A stretch of DNA of 6,008 bases from Pseudomonadota bacterium (GCA_021781775.1 JAJXWE010000122.1:1-6008); one strand, 5' to 3'; positions 1 through 6,008 are shown, counted from the stretch's first letter. Translations and numbers: made by a program. Notes: a model not told the origin generated them from the sequence alone.

Positions 1-1017
1 GACTGGCGGCGGACGCTGCCGCAGAATCTGCCGAACTATTTCTTCATCAACATTCCGCCTGCGAGCCGCGCGGCGTTCCAGACGTTCCTGCGTGACCAGG
101 GAGCGCGGCCGACGCGCATGCTACCGCTGCTGCGCGGCCGGCTGACGGCCATCGGCGGACACCCGCTCGACTCGGTCCACTTCGCCGACCCGCGTGCCGA
201 GCGCTTCGCCACGCGCGAGCAGAACTTCACTTGGTCGGCTGAGCCCGGCCGCGACAACCGCGTCGTCGCCGGGCGCTGGTGGGGGCCGGCCGAGTACGGC
301 CAGCCGCTGGTGTCGGTGTCGAGCGAGTTCATGCGCTGGCTGGGCTTGCGGCTTGGCGAGTCGCTGACGTTCGACATCGCCGGGAGCACACTGACGGTGC
401 GCGTCGCAAGCGTGCGCAAAGTGCAGTGGGATAGCTTCAAGCCGAATTTCTTCCTCGTGTTCGCCCCGGGTCTGCTGGAGAAACAGACGGGTACGTACCT
501 CACGAGCGCGTACCTGACCGCGCGCCAGGCGCGCGCGCTGGCGCAGGTGGCCCGTCGCTTTCCGAGCGTGTCGATCTTCGACATCGACGAGCTGCTGCGC
601 GACGTGCGTACGATGCTCGACAAGGCCATCCTGGCCGTTCAGAGCATGTTCGTGTTCACGCTTGTCGCGGGCCTGACGGTGCTGCTCGCCGCGGTACAGG
701 CCAGCCGCGAGCAGCGCCGGTACGAGAGCGCGGTGCTGCGCACCCTGGGGGCGAGCCGTGCAACCGTGACGCAGGGTGTCCTCGCGGAGTTCGCGGCACT
801 CGGGGCACTCGCCGGGCTGATCGCCGCGGGCGGCGCGAACGTGGCCGCCTGGTATCTGACGCGCCAGGTTCTGAACCTGGCCTACACGTTCAACGGGACC
901 GTCTGTCTCATCGGCATCGGCGGGAGCACACTGCTGGTGGCGCTGAGCGGTTGGCTCGCCACCCGTCCGGTGTTGAATCAGCCGCCGCTCGCCGCCCTGC
1001 GCCAGGGCGCCGACTGA
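1..1017 (+). CDS. ABC transporter permease, FtsX/YbbP-type, C-terminal part (5' truncated by window edge)
   Basis: The reading frame is open from base 1 and ends at TGA 1015-1017, giving 338 visible residues; the start lies outside the window. The visible N-terminal part (LPNYFFINIPP, then a periplasmic segment to about residue 205) matches the soluble MacB/FtsX-like periplasmic region of YbbP-type permeases. Three hydrophobic segments follow at about residues 211-233, 259-286 and 301-320. Between the first two is a conserved cytoplasmic stretch with REQRRYESAVLRTLGASR (236-253), typical of FtsX-family permeases, where it contacts the ATPase. YbbP proteins are about 800 residues, so more than half is missing. 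They pair with a YbbA-like ATPase, whose gene would be expected upstream. The substrate is not known; an envelope role in lipid or lipoprotein handling is only inferred. I see no clear terminator after the stop, and the next gene is convergent. Confidence 0.9.
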   Translation, partial: DWRRTLPQNLPNYFFINIPPASRAAFQTFLRDQGARPTRMLPLLRGRLTAIGGHPLDSVHFADPRAERFATREQNFTWSAEPGRDNRVVAGRWWGPAEYGQPLVSVSSEFMRWLGLRLGESLTFDIAGSTLTVRVASVRKVQWDSFKPNFFLVFAPGLLEKQTGTYLTSAYLTARQARALAQVARRFPSVSIFDIDELLRDVRTMLDKAILAVQSMFVFTLVAGLTVLLAAVQASREQRRYESAVLRTLGASRATVTQGVLAEFAALGALAGLIAAGGANVAAWYLTRQVLNLAYTFNGTVCLIGIGGSTLLVALSGWLATRPVLNQPPLAALRQGAD

Positions 1018-1100
1018 TCTGTTGCCGTCGCCGGCTCAAGGCCGCTCATGGCGCGGCACGGCCGTTCGAGGCGTTGGCGTTCGGCTGCGAGTTGCGCACC

Positions 1101-1571
1101 TCACCGCGGGCGGCGCGGATAGGGCGTTCCATCCCGGTGCAGGAACCCCCGGCTGCCCGCGCGCAGCGCGAGGTCGATGTCCGGATACGCCACTGCGTCC
1201 TGCTCGGGTCGGCGCGCGCCGATCTCGAGGAGCACCGCCTCGCGCCCACTACGGTTCTGCAGATGATGGGCGTCGGAATCGCCTGCGGCGAAGCCGGCGC
1301 ACTCGCCGGTCCCGAGCACCTCCTCTCCCGTCCCGGTGACGAGCACGACCTCGCCCTCGAGCACGTAGACGAATTCGTCCTCGGCCGTGTGCCAGTGGCG
1401 CTGGCTCGACCAGCCGCCCGGCGGCAGCCGCAGCAGGTTGACGCCGAACTGCTTCAGGCCGGCGGCATCACCGAGGCGCCAGCGCTTGCGCTCCCGGCAC
1501 GGCTCGTCGTACGGAGCAGGATACCCGCTGCCCATCACCATGGATGTATGGTCGAGGTCGATTCGCTTCAT
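1101..1571 (-). CDS. Small single-domain cupin protein
   Basis: A 156-residue protein with one cupin beta-barrel domain. Cupin motif 1 is seen as GGWSSQRHWHTAEDEF, giving likely metal ligands His59, His61 and Glu66. Motif 2 is GFAAGDSDAHHLQN with His102 as the fourth ligand and Asn106; the usual proline of this motif is alanine. The C-terminal part (YPDIDLAL, then HRDGTPYP) is characteristic of a widespread family of stand-alone proteobacterial cupins with no assigned substrate. Cupins include dioxygenases, isomerases and sugar-binding proteins, so the reaction cannot be named. The start at ATG 1569-1571 is chosen because AGGAG lies 9 nt upstream; the in-frame ATG at 1578-1580 directly abuts that AGGAG, so it is less likely. 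The frame stays open upstream to 1796, but the added residues do not resemble the family. The gene is convergent with the permease gene and appears monocistronic. Confidence 0.88.
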   Translation of the reverse strand: MKRIDLDHTSMVMGSGYPAPYDEPCRERKRWRLGDAAGLKQFGVNLLRLPPGGWSSQRHWHTAEDEFVYVLEGEVVLVTGTGEEVLGTGECAGFAAGDSDAHHLQNRSGREAVLLEIGARRPEQDAVAYPDIDLALRAGSRGFLHRDGTPYPRRPR

Positions 1572-1580
1572 CGGTTTCAT

Positions 1581-1585
1581 CTCCT
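1581..1585 (-). promoter_or_regulatory. Ribosome binding site of the cupin gene
   Basis: AGGAG on the minus strand lies 9 nt before ATG 1569-1571. It abuts the alternative ATG at 1578-1580 with no spacing, so it decides the start in favour of the downstream ATG. Confidence 0.65.
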
Positions 1586-1599
1586 GCGGCCAGCGCTCT

Positions 1600-1630
1600 A
1601 AGATACCTCGCCGGACCACATCGCTTCCAA
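1600..1630 (-). promoter_or_regulatory. Possible weak sigma-70 promoter for the cupin gene
   Basis: On the minus strand TTGGAA (1625-1630) and TATCTT (1600-1605) each match four of six consensus positions, but the spacer is 19 nt, longer than ideal. The position, about 30 nt before the cupin start, is suitable. This is a weak pattern match only. Confidence 0.2.
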
Positions 1631-2216
1631 CAGGGCGCACGCAGCGCCAGTCGCGGACCGCGCCGCTCGGCCCGACCGGTCCGCATCGCCCCTCCGGCGG
1701 CGCTGGCCGCGTGACGGCCATCGAGCGTGACGCCGGACTCGCGGCACGCGCACGGGACTGCCTGGTCTGATTCCCGACGGTCAAGGGGGTCCACACGGCG
1801 ACGGCGCAACGCTGCCCTTCTGTGCCCGGACGTGATCCACGCCAACGCCGACGTGATGCATCTCGCGGAGGCGTGGCTGAATTCGCCGGCCGAGGGCGGC
1901 CGATGCCAACCTCCCGCCGGGCAGCACGCCGGCCGTCGATCGCGCAAAGACGATGCGCTCCGGGTTCTCCTTCCGGATCCGGCGGCAGGGGAAGACATCC
2001 GAGGCGCGCCGCCGGTGTCCCGTCGGGCTGGTTCCGGCCAACGACATGCGGTACGCAGCCGCCGCGGCTGCCCTGGCGGCGGGGTATGCCGACGGTCGTT
2101 GGCGCACGGTCACCCGGTGGGTTCGCGGCGGCGCAGTTGCGCCCGAGCGGTGTTCGCTGCGGGGCGCGAACGGGTGCCTGGCACAGGATTGAGGCCGCCC
2201 CGGCGCGACGGTCGGC
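1631..2216. other. Gap of about 590 nt without a supportable gene
   Basis: Several frames are open here on both strands, as expected at this GC content, but none combines a ribosome binding site, steady third-position GC preference and a recognisable protein. The plus-strand frame shows a locally strong GC3 bias from about 1832 to 1910 (residues such as HANADVMHLAEAWLNS), which is then lost. The opposite-strand frame 1781-2113 has a GTG start with no ribosome binding site. The segment may be a decayed gene or plain intergenic DNA. No tRNA, IS end or CRISPR-like repeat was seen. Confidence 0.5.
2152..2171. repeat. Short inverted repeat downstream of the GMC oxidoreductase gene
   Basis: GTTCGC (2152-2157) and GCGAAC (2166-2171) form a perfect 6-bp stem with an 8-nt loop, about 45 nt past the stop of the minus-strand dehydrogenase gene. 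A second palindrome, GTGCC-T-GGCAC, lies beside it at 2174-2184. Neither is followed by a T run on the minus strand, so an intrinsic terminator is not supported. In such GC-rich DNA they may be chance. Confidence 0.25.
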
Positions 2217-3806
2217 TCACGGCGGCGCTTTGCCCAGGATGAGATCGGCGGCCTTCTCGGCGATCATGATCGTCGGCGCGTTGGTGTTGCCGCTCACCAG
2301 CGTCGGCATGACCGAGGCGTCGACGACGCGCAGGCCGTCGAGCCCGCATACCCTCAACTGCGGATCCACCACGGCGGCCGCATCGCTGCCCATCCGGCAT
2401 GTCCCGACCGGGTGATACTCGGTCTCGGCCGCCGCGCGAATGAATTCCTCGAGCGCCGCGTCGCTGTCTCGCCCATCGCCCGGAAAGACCTCCGGCCCCA
2501 GATAGCCGCGCAGCGGCGCCTGCGCATAGATGTCGCGGGCCCGCCGAATACCGGCGATGAGCGGGGCGAGATCGGCCGGCTCGCTGAGATAGGCCGGATC
2601 GATGCGCGCGGGCGCCGCCGGGTCGGGCGAGGCGAGACGGATCGTGCCACGGCTGGCGGGACGCAGATAACACACATGCAGCGTCATGCCGTAGCCGGGC
2701 ATCCGGCGCCGGCCGTGGTCGACCACGTACGCGGGAATGAAATGCAGTTGGACGTCCGGCGTGGCGGCGGCGGTACGCAGAAATGCCCCGGCTTCCGCGA
2801 CGTTGCTCACGCCGGCGCCCGTCTTGAACAGCGCGTAGCGCAGCGCAGTGCGTGCGGCCCCGAGGCCACGCGCCAGTGGATCCAGCGTCACCGGGCGGGT
2901 GCAGGCCCGGATGACATGGACGTCCAGGTGGTCCTGCAGGTTGCGTCCGACGCCCGGCAGATCGTGCCGCACGGTCAGACCCTGGGCACGCAGCTCGTCG
3001 GCCGGGCCGATGCCCGAGAGCAGCAGCAGCTGCGGGGAGTTGATCGCTCCGGCGGCGAGCAGCACCTCACGCTCGGCGCGCACCGCAAGCGGCGTACCGC
3101 TGCGGGCGTATTCCACCCCCACCGCGCGGCGACCCTGCAGCAGGATGCGCAATGCGAGCGCGCCGGTGACAACGGTGAGGTTCCGCCGCCCGGCAAGCGG
3201 GTGCAGGTAGGCGCTCGAGGCGCTGCAGCGCCGGCCGTCCCGCTGCGTTACCTGGTACCGGCCTGCGCCCTCCTGCGCGCGGCCGTTGAAATCCGCATTG
3301 CGTGCCAGCCCGCTCGCCACCGCGGCCTCCACGAACAGATCGCTGAGCGGATTGGTGTAACGACGATCGCACACGTTGAGCGGCCCGCCGCGCCCATGCC
3401 AATCGTCGTGCAGCGCTTCGTTGTTCTCGGCGCGGCGGAAGTAGGGCAACACGTCCTGGTAAGCCCAGCCCGGACTGCCGCCGGCGCACCAGCGGTCGTA
3501 GTCCTGCGGCTGCCCGCGGATGTAGACCATGGCGTTGATCGAACTCGACCCGCCAAGCGTCTTGCCGCGCGGCCAGAACAGGCGCCGGCCCCGCAGCTCG
3601 GCCTGCGGTTCGGTCTCGTAGAGCCAGTTGACCTCGGGCGTGATGAGCCGGGCGATACCCGCAGGCATGCGGATCAGGAACGAATTGTCGCGACCGCCAG
3701 CCTCGAGCAGCAGCACCCTGACTGACGGGTCGGCGCTCAGCCGATGCGCGAGCACGCAGCCGGCCGATCCGGCGCCGACGATGATGTAGTCGTAGGTCGA
3801 ATTCAT
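2217..3806 (-). CDS. GMC-family FAD-dependent alcohol dehydrogenase (AlkJ/choline dehydrogenase-like)
   Basis: A complete 529-residue GMC oxidoreductase. The FAD dinucleotide-binding motif GAGSAG is at 11-16, with Glu35 in LLLEAGG as the likely ribose ligand. GMC signature 1 (GKTLGGSSSINAMVYIRG) begins at 81, and signature 2 (GAINSPQLLLLSGIG) is at 253-267. The catalytic pair is His465 in YHPVGTCRMG and Asn509 in SGNTNAPT, 44 residues apart as in choline oxidase. Blocks such as LFWPRGKTLGG, GRYQVTQRDG and HDLPGVGRNLQDHLD recall AlkJ, the Pseudomonas alkanol dehydrogenase that passes electrons to the quinone pool, more than a soluble oxidase. The likely reaction is oxidation of a primary alcohol to an aldehyde at the inner face of the cytoplasmic membrane; the substrate is not deducible, and choline remains possible although no bet genes are adjacent. 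The ATG start has GGAG 5 nt upstream. It lies 19 nt after the small basic ORF and is the last gene of the run. Confidence 0.93.
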   Translation of the reverse strand: MNSTYDYIIVGAGSAGCVLAHRLSADPSVRVLLLEAGGRDNSFLIRMPAGIARLITPEVNWLYETEPQAELRGRRLFWPRGKTLGGSSSINAMVYIRGQPQDYDRWCAGGSPGWAYQDVLPYFRRAENNEALHDDWHGRGGPLNVCDRRYTNPLSDLFVEAAVASGLARNADFNGRAQEGAGRYQVTQRDGRRCSASSAYLHPLAGRRNLTVVTGALALRILLQGRRAVGVEYARSGTPLAVRAEREVLLAAGAINSPQLLLLSGIGPADELRAQGLTVRHDLPGVGRNLQDHLDVHVIRACTRPVTLDPLARGLGAARTALRYALFKTGAGVSNVAEAGAFLRTAAATPDVQLHFIPAYVVDHGRRRMPGYGMTLHVCYLRPASRGTIRLASPDPAAPARIDPAYLSEPADLAPLIAGIRRARDIYAQAPLRGYLGPEVFPGDGRDSDAALEEFIRAAAETEYHPVGTCRMGSDAAAVVDPQLRVCGLDGLRVVDASVMPTLVSGNTNAPTIMIAEKAADLILGKAPP

Positions 3807-3811
3807 CTGCG

Positions 3812-3815
3812 CTCC
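3812..3815 (-). promoter_or_regulatory. Ribosome binding site of the GMC dehydrogenase gene
   Basis: GGAG on the minus strand sits 5 nt before ATG 3804-3806, inside the 19-nt gap after the preceding gene. This supports the start and independent translation within a shared transcript. Confidence 0.6.
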
Positions 3816-3825
3816 GCGGCGCCGC

Positions 3826-4002
3826 TCAGCCCCAGGGCCGCTTGTGCTTGCGCTCGCCGCGCGCCGCGGCCTGCTTGCGGTCGCGGTGCGGCTGCGCCAC
3901 TGCGCGCCGGCCGAACTGGCTCGGCGCCACGCCCGCGGCGGTCAGGGCATCGCGCTTGCGCTGCGCGTTCGTGCGCGGAATCCTGATGCAGGCTTTCTTC
4001 AT
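3826..4002 (-). CDS. Small, highly basic protein of unknown function
   Basis: A 58-residue ORF with 17 Lys/Arg against 3 Asp/Glu (net about +14), no membrane segment and no cysteine pair. It starts MKKACIRIPR and ends ERKHKRPWG. The basic residues cluster at the N terminus (2-17) and in the last 20 residues, with a less charged alanine-rich middle (19-30). I do not recognise the family. The composition suggests binding to RNA, ribosome or DNA, but this is inference. It looks real: third codon positions are overwhelmingly G or C, the ATG at 4000-4002 has GAGGGG 7 nt upstream, and it fits tightly between dedA (37 nt) and the dehydrogenase gene (19 nt). The frame continues upstream to 4107, but that extension would overlap the dedA end and lacks a ribosome binding site. 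Confidence 0.72.
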   Translation of the reverse strand: MKKACIRIPRTNAQRKRDALTAAGVAPSQFGRRAVAQPHRDRKQAAARGERKHKRPWG

Positions 4003-4009
4003 TTCCACA

Positions 4010-4015
4010 CCCCTC
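4010..4015 (-). promoter_or_regulatory. Ribosome binding site of the small basic ORF
   Basis: GAGGGG on the minus strand lies 7 nt before ATG 4000-4002. It sets the start of the 58-residue protein and argues against the longer upstream frame. Confidence 0.6.
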
Positions 4016-4039
4016 AAGATGGGCGCCGCATCCCCTGCC

Positions 4040-4696
4040 TCAGGAGGCGCCCGGATGCGGCCGGTGCCGCTTGAGAAAAGCGATCGCCACGGGCACCAGC
4101 GACACACCGATGATGATGACGGTCACCAGTCCGAAGTTGCGCTTCACGAAAGGCACGTTGCCGAAGAAGTAGCCGCCCCAGAGAAACAACGACACCCATG
4201 CCGCGCCGCCGACGATGTTGTAGCCCTGGAAGCGGCCGTAGGGCATCCGTCCGACGCCGGCCACGAACGGCATGCACGTGCGGACGATCGGCAGGAAGCG
4301 CGACAGCGCGACCGCCCGCCCGCCGTGGCGCAGGAAGAACTGCTCGGTGCGGCGCAGATAATCGACCTTCAGCAGCCGATATCGGCCACTGAAGGCCGGC
4401 GGGCCGATCAGCCGCCCGACGCCGTAATTGACCGTGTTGCCGAGCACGGCCGCCACGGCCAGCACCAGCGTGGCGAGCGGCGCGCTCAGCGTGCCGCTGG
4501 TGTCCACCGCCGCCACGGCCCCGACGCCGAACAGCAGCGAATCACCGGGCAGGAACGGGGCGATCACCAGCCCGGTCTCCGAAAAGATCACCGCGAACAG
4601 AATGGGATAGGTCCACACGCCCACCTGCCCGAGCAGGGCGGTGAGGTGCTGGTCCAGATGCAGCACGAAATCGATGAGCCAGGCGATCATCGGCAC
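4040..4696 (-). CDS. dedA: DedA family inner-membrane protein
   Basis: A 218-residue polytopic membrane protein very like E. coli DedA: the opening LIDFVLHLD, then VGVWTYPILF, FSETGLV and FLPGDSLLF match it nearly position for position. Residues known to matter in the DedA relatives YqjA/YghB are present: Glu40, Asp52 in FLPGDSLL, and Arg133 and Arg139 in SRFLPIVRT. Hydrophobic stretches lie at about 28-60, 72-97, 141-180 and 186-208. DedA proteins have been shown to move undecaprenyl phosphate across the cytoplasmic membrane and affect proton motive force, drug tolerance and cell division. The start is GTG 4694-4696, chosen because it aligns exactly with the E. coli N terminus; ATG 4688-4690 is an alternative. 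No good ribosome binding site is seen, and the gene starts 3 nt after the envC stop, suggesting translational coupling. Confidence 0.93.
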   Translation of the reverse strand: MPMIAWLIDFVLHLDQHLTALLGQVGVWTYPILFAVIFSETGLVIAPFLPGDSLLFGVGAVAAVDTSGTLSAPLATLVLAVAAVLGNTVNYGVGRLIGPPAFSGRYRLLKVDYLRRTEQFFLRHGGRAVALSRFLPIVRTCMPFVAGVGRMPYGRFQGYNIVGGAAWVSLFLWGGYFFGNVPFVKRNFGLVTVIIIGVSLVPVAIAFLKRHRPHPGAS

Positions 4697-4699
4697 AGT

Positions 4700-5896
4700 C
4701 TAGCGGGCATGGCGCTCGAGCCACAGCCGGGGATCGACCGGAGCGGTGCCGCGGCGGATCCCGAAGTACAGCTCCGGCCGGGCCGCCCCACCACTGTCGC
4801 CGGCGGCGGCGATCAGCTGGCCGGCCGCGACCTGCTGCCCGACCCGCGCGTAGAGGTGATCGTTGTGCCCGTAGAGGCTCATGTAGCCGCCGCCGTGATC
4901 GACGATGATCAGCAGGCCGAGACCGGCCAGCCAGTCGGCGAAGACCACGCGCCCGGACGCCACGGCGTGCACGGGGGCGTCGAGCCGCGTGGCGATCAGA
5001 TCGCCATCCCAGCGCAGTCCCCCGGCACGCGGCGCGCCGAAGCGCGCGATCAGTCGCCCGGCCACCGGCCAGGGCAAGCGGCCCTGCAGGCGGGTGAAGC
5101 GCTGCGGCGGACGCTCGGCCGGCATGCGCGCCTCGGCCCGGTGCAGTGCCGCGAGCAGCGCCTCCAGACCATGTTGCTGGCGGCGCAGCCGCTGCAGGCG
5201 CGCCGCGCGGGTGCGGGTGCGGGCGGCAATGTTCGCCAGGACCTGGCGGCGCTGGGCACTCGCCTGCTCCAGGGCAGTGAGCTTGCTCTGGCGCTGCTGC
5301 TCGAGCGCGGCGAGCTGGGTGTCGGCAGTGCGCAGCTGCGTGTCGATCTGCGCGATATGCAGCAGATCTGCCTGGATCGCGCCAATGTCCTCGGCGCGCT
5401 GGCGGCCGAAGTAGCTGTAGTAGGCGAACATGCGCTGCATGCGCCCCGGTCCGCCCTGATCCAGCAGCAGCCGCACGGGACCTTGCCGGCCGATCAGGTA
5501 GGCAGCGCGCAGTTCCGCGGCCAGCGCGCGGCGCGTACGGGCAAGGTCTGCCTTGCGGGCCTGACGACGGGCGGCCAGCCGCGCGCGGCGGTCCGCGAGG
5601 GCGGTGCGCTGGCTGCGCAGGGCGGCGAGCGCTGCCCGGGCGGTCCCGGCGGACTGCTCGGTGCTGCGCAGAGCCTGGGTGAGGCGGTTCTGCTCCAGGC
5701 GCGACTGCTCGACCTGGTGGACCACGCGCTCGATCTGCGCCTGAACGGCATGCAACCGGGCCTGGGCGTGGCGGGCAGCGACCTGTGGCGACATCCGCGC
5801 CGGGAGCGGGCCGGGACAGCCGAGCGCCAGCGCCAGCGCAACCATGAAAAGCGGCGCGGCGGACCGCGCGGGTTTTCGGGTCATGCCGGATTGCAT
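4700..5896 (-). CDS. envC: Murein hydrolase activator EnvC (coiled coil plus degenerate LytM domain)
   Basis: A 398-residue exported protein. A basic N terminus and hydrophobic core at about 15-26 (LFMVALALALG) form a signal peptide; a Cys at 27 follows, but the preceding residues are a poor lipobox. Residues about 38-258 are Ala/Arg/Gln/Leu-rich and predicted to be a long coiled coil, as in EnvC, where it binds FtsEX. The LytM (peptidase M23) domain spans about 272-396. Its zinc-site residues are lost: the HxGxD motif reads WDGDL (Trp296, Leu300) and the HLHFE motif reads ELYFG (Glu375, Tyr377). This matches E. coli EnvC, which has no hydrolase activity but activates the amidases AmiA and AmiB at the septum. 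DWLAGLGLLIIVDHGGGYMS and the PELYFGIRR region also fit EnvC. ATG 5894-5896 is used; ATG 5882-5884 is equally plausible, as neither has a ribosome binding site. Confidence 0.92.
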   Translation of the reverse strand: MQSGMTRKPARSAAPLFMVALALALGCPGPLPARMSPQVAARHAQARLHAVQAQIERVVHQVEQSRLEQNRLTQALRSTEQSAGTARAALAALRSQRTALADRRARLAARRQARKADLARTRRALAAELRAAYLIGRQGPVRLLLDQGGPGRMQRMFAYYSYFGRQRAEDIGAIQADLLHIAQIDTQLRTADTQLAALEQQRQSKLTALEQASAQRRQVLANIAARTRTRAARLQRLRRQQHGLEALLAALHRAEARMPAERPPQRFTRLQGRLPWPVAGRLIARFGAPRAGGLRWDGDLIATRLDAPVHAVASGRVVFADWLAGLGLLIIVDHGGGYMSLYGHNDHLYARVGQQVAAGQLIAAAGDSGGAARPELYFGIRRGTAPVDPRLWLERHAR

Positions 5897-5904
5897 AGGG
5901 GCGC

Positions 5905-5910
5905 TATAAT
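5905..5910 (+). promoter_or_regulatory. -10 element (TATAAT) of the rightward gene
   Basis: A perfect TATAAT flanked on both sides by GCGC lies in the 53-nt divergent gap, 39 nt before GTG 5950. No good -35 hexamer is seen at 16-18 nt spacing (bases 5881-5888), and there is no extended -10 TG, so the promoter may need an activator or be of moderate strength. Confidence 0.5.
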
Positions 5911-5949
5911 GCGCGACCTTTTGGCGGCCGATGCGATCTTCTAACCCCT

Positions 5950-6008
5950 GTGTTCACGGATCATCTTACCCAATACATTCATCTTCATCCCTGGCTGGTC
6001 GCGGCGAC
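5950..6008 (+). CDS. yibN: Start of a probable YibN-type rhodanese-like membrane protein (3' truncated by window edge)
   Basis: Only 19 codons are visible (MFTDHLTQYIHLHPWLVAA). The frame has an upstream stop (TAG 5896-5898), and GTG 5950-5952 is its only usual start codon. There is a TATAAT upstream but no clear ribosome binding site. The pattern of a short amphipathic opening, then HPWL leading into a hydrophobic run, resembles the N-terminal anchor of YibN proteins, which carry one membrane helix and a cytoplasmic rhodanese domain. The position divergent from envC also fits, since in E. coli yibN lies near envC and leads into grxC and secB. The product name rests mainly on this context. 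Any short-leader membrane protein would look similar over so few residues. Confidence 0.5.
   Translation, partial: MFTDHLTQYIHLHPWLVAA

Noticed and set aside
381..933. A 13-nt direct repeat (CGGGAGCACACTG at 381-393 and 921-933) within the permease gene
   Set aside because: Both copies encode Gly-Ser-Thr-Leu in the same frame in different parts of the protein; there are no neighbouring repeats, so chance is the simplest explanation.
1041..1057. Hairpin GCCGC/GCGGC between the convergent permease and cupin genes, as a terminator
   Set aside because: Only 5 bp of stem with a 7-nt loop and no T run on either side; such stems are common by chance at this GC content.
1572..1796. N-terminal extension of the cupin frame by up to 75 residues
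   Set aside because: The extension is Arg/Pro-rich and unlike the family, and the ribosome binding site at 1581-1585 supports the internal ATG.
1781..2113. A 110-codon minus-strand frame in the gap, as a gene
   Set aside because: It begins with GTG, has no ribosome binding site, shows no recognisable domain, and its codon-position bias is weaker than that of the opposite strand over part of its length.
2412..3725. A 437-codon open frame on the plus strand inside the GMC gene
   Set aside because: It lies wholly opposite a protein with intact signatures and catalytic residues; its translation is low-complexity and shows no domain.
4700..5896. Active M23 zinc endopeptidase
   Set aside because: The zinc ligands of the HxGxD and HLHFE motifs are replaced (Trp296, Leu300, Glu375, Tyr377), so an EnvC-type non-catalytic activator fits better.
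3842..5944. A 700-codon open frame on the plus strand opposite envC, dedA and the small ORF
   Set aside because: It is antisense to well-recognised genes, has no family features (rich in Arg, Gln, Ala, Gly and His) and is explained by the rarity of stop codons in very GC-rich DNA.

Overview
This is a GC-rich, densely coding bacterial chromosomal window, probably from a high-GC gammaproteobacterium. The main lineage clue is an envC-type gene divergent from what looks like the start of a yibN-type rhodanese gene, an arrangement that resembles the enterobacterial envC/yibN neighbourhood. The AlkJ-like and DedA-like proteins also fit Proteobacteria. Nothing seen is phage-, IS- or CRISPR-like.

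Layout. Positions 1-1017 (+) hold the C-terminal part of an FtsX/YbbP-type ABC transporter permease that begins outside the window. It converges, across an 83-nt gap, on a small cupin gene on the minus strand (1101-1571). Between the cupin start and the next gene lies a stretch of about 600 nt (to 2216) in which I can support no gene; it may hold decayed coding sequence. From 5896 down to 2217 four minus-strand genes follow closely: envC (murein amidase activator, degenerate LytM domain), dedA (undecaprenyl-phosphate transporter family), a 58-codon gene for a very basic protein of unknown function, and an AlkJ/BetA-like GMC flavoprotein alcohol dehydrogenase. Gaps are 3, 37 and 19 nt, so one transcript is likely. 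On the right edge, 53 nt from envC and divergent, a plus-strand gene begins (5950 onward); its -10 element is a perfect TATAAT.

How they may work together. EnvC and DedA both belong to the cell envelope: EnvC switches on septal N-acetylmuramyl-L-alanine amidases, and DedA proteins recycle the lipid carrier for peptidoglycan and support membrane energetics. The GMC dehydrogenase, probably a quinone-linked membrane-associated enzyme, has no obvious tie to them. The small basic protein between dedA and the dehydrogenase is the least explained gene here. No clearly new multi-gene system is visible; the items worth a second look are the small basic protein, the mixed operon, the compact divergent promoter region and the unexplained gap.
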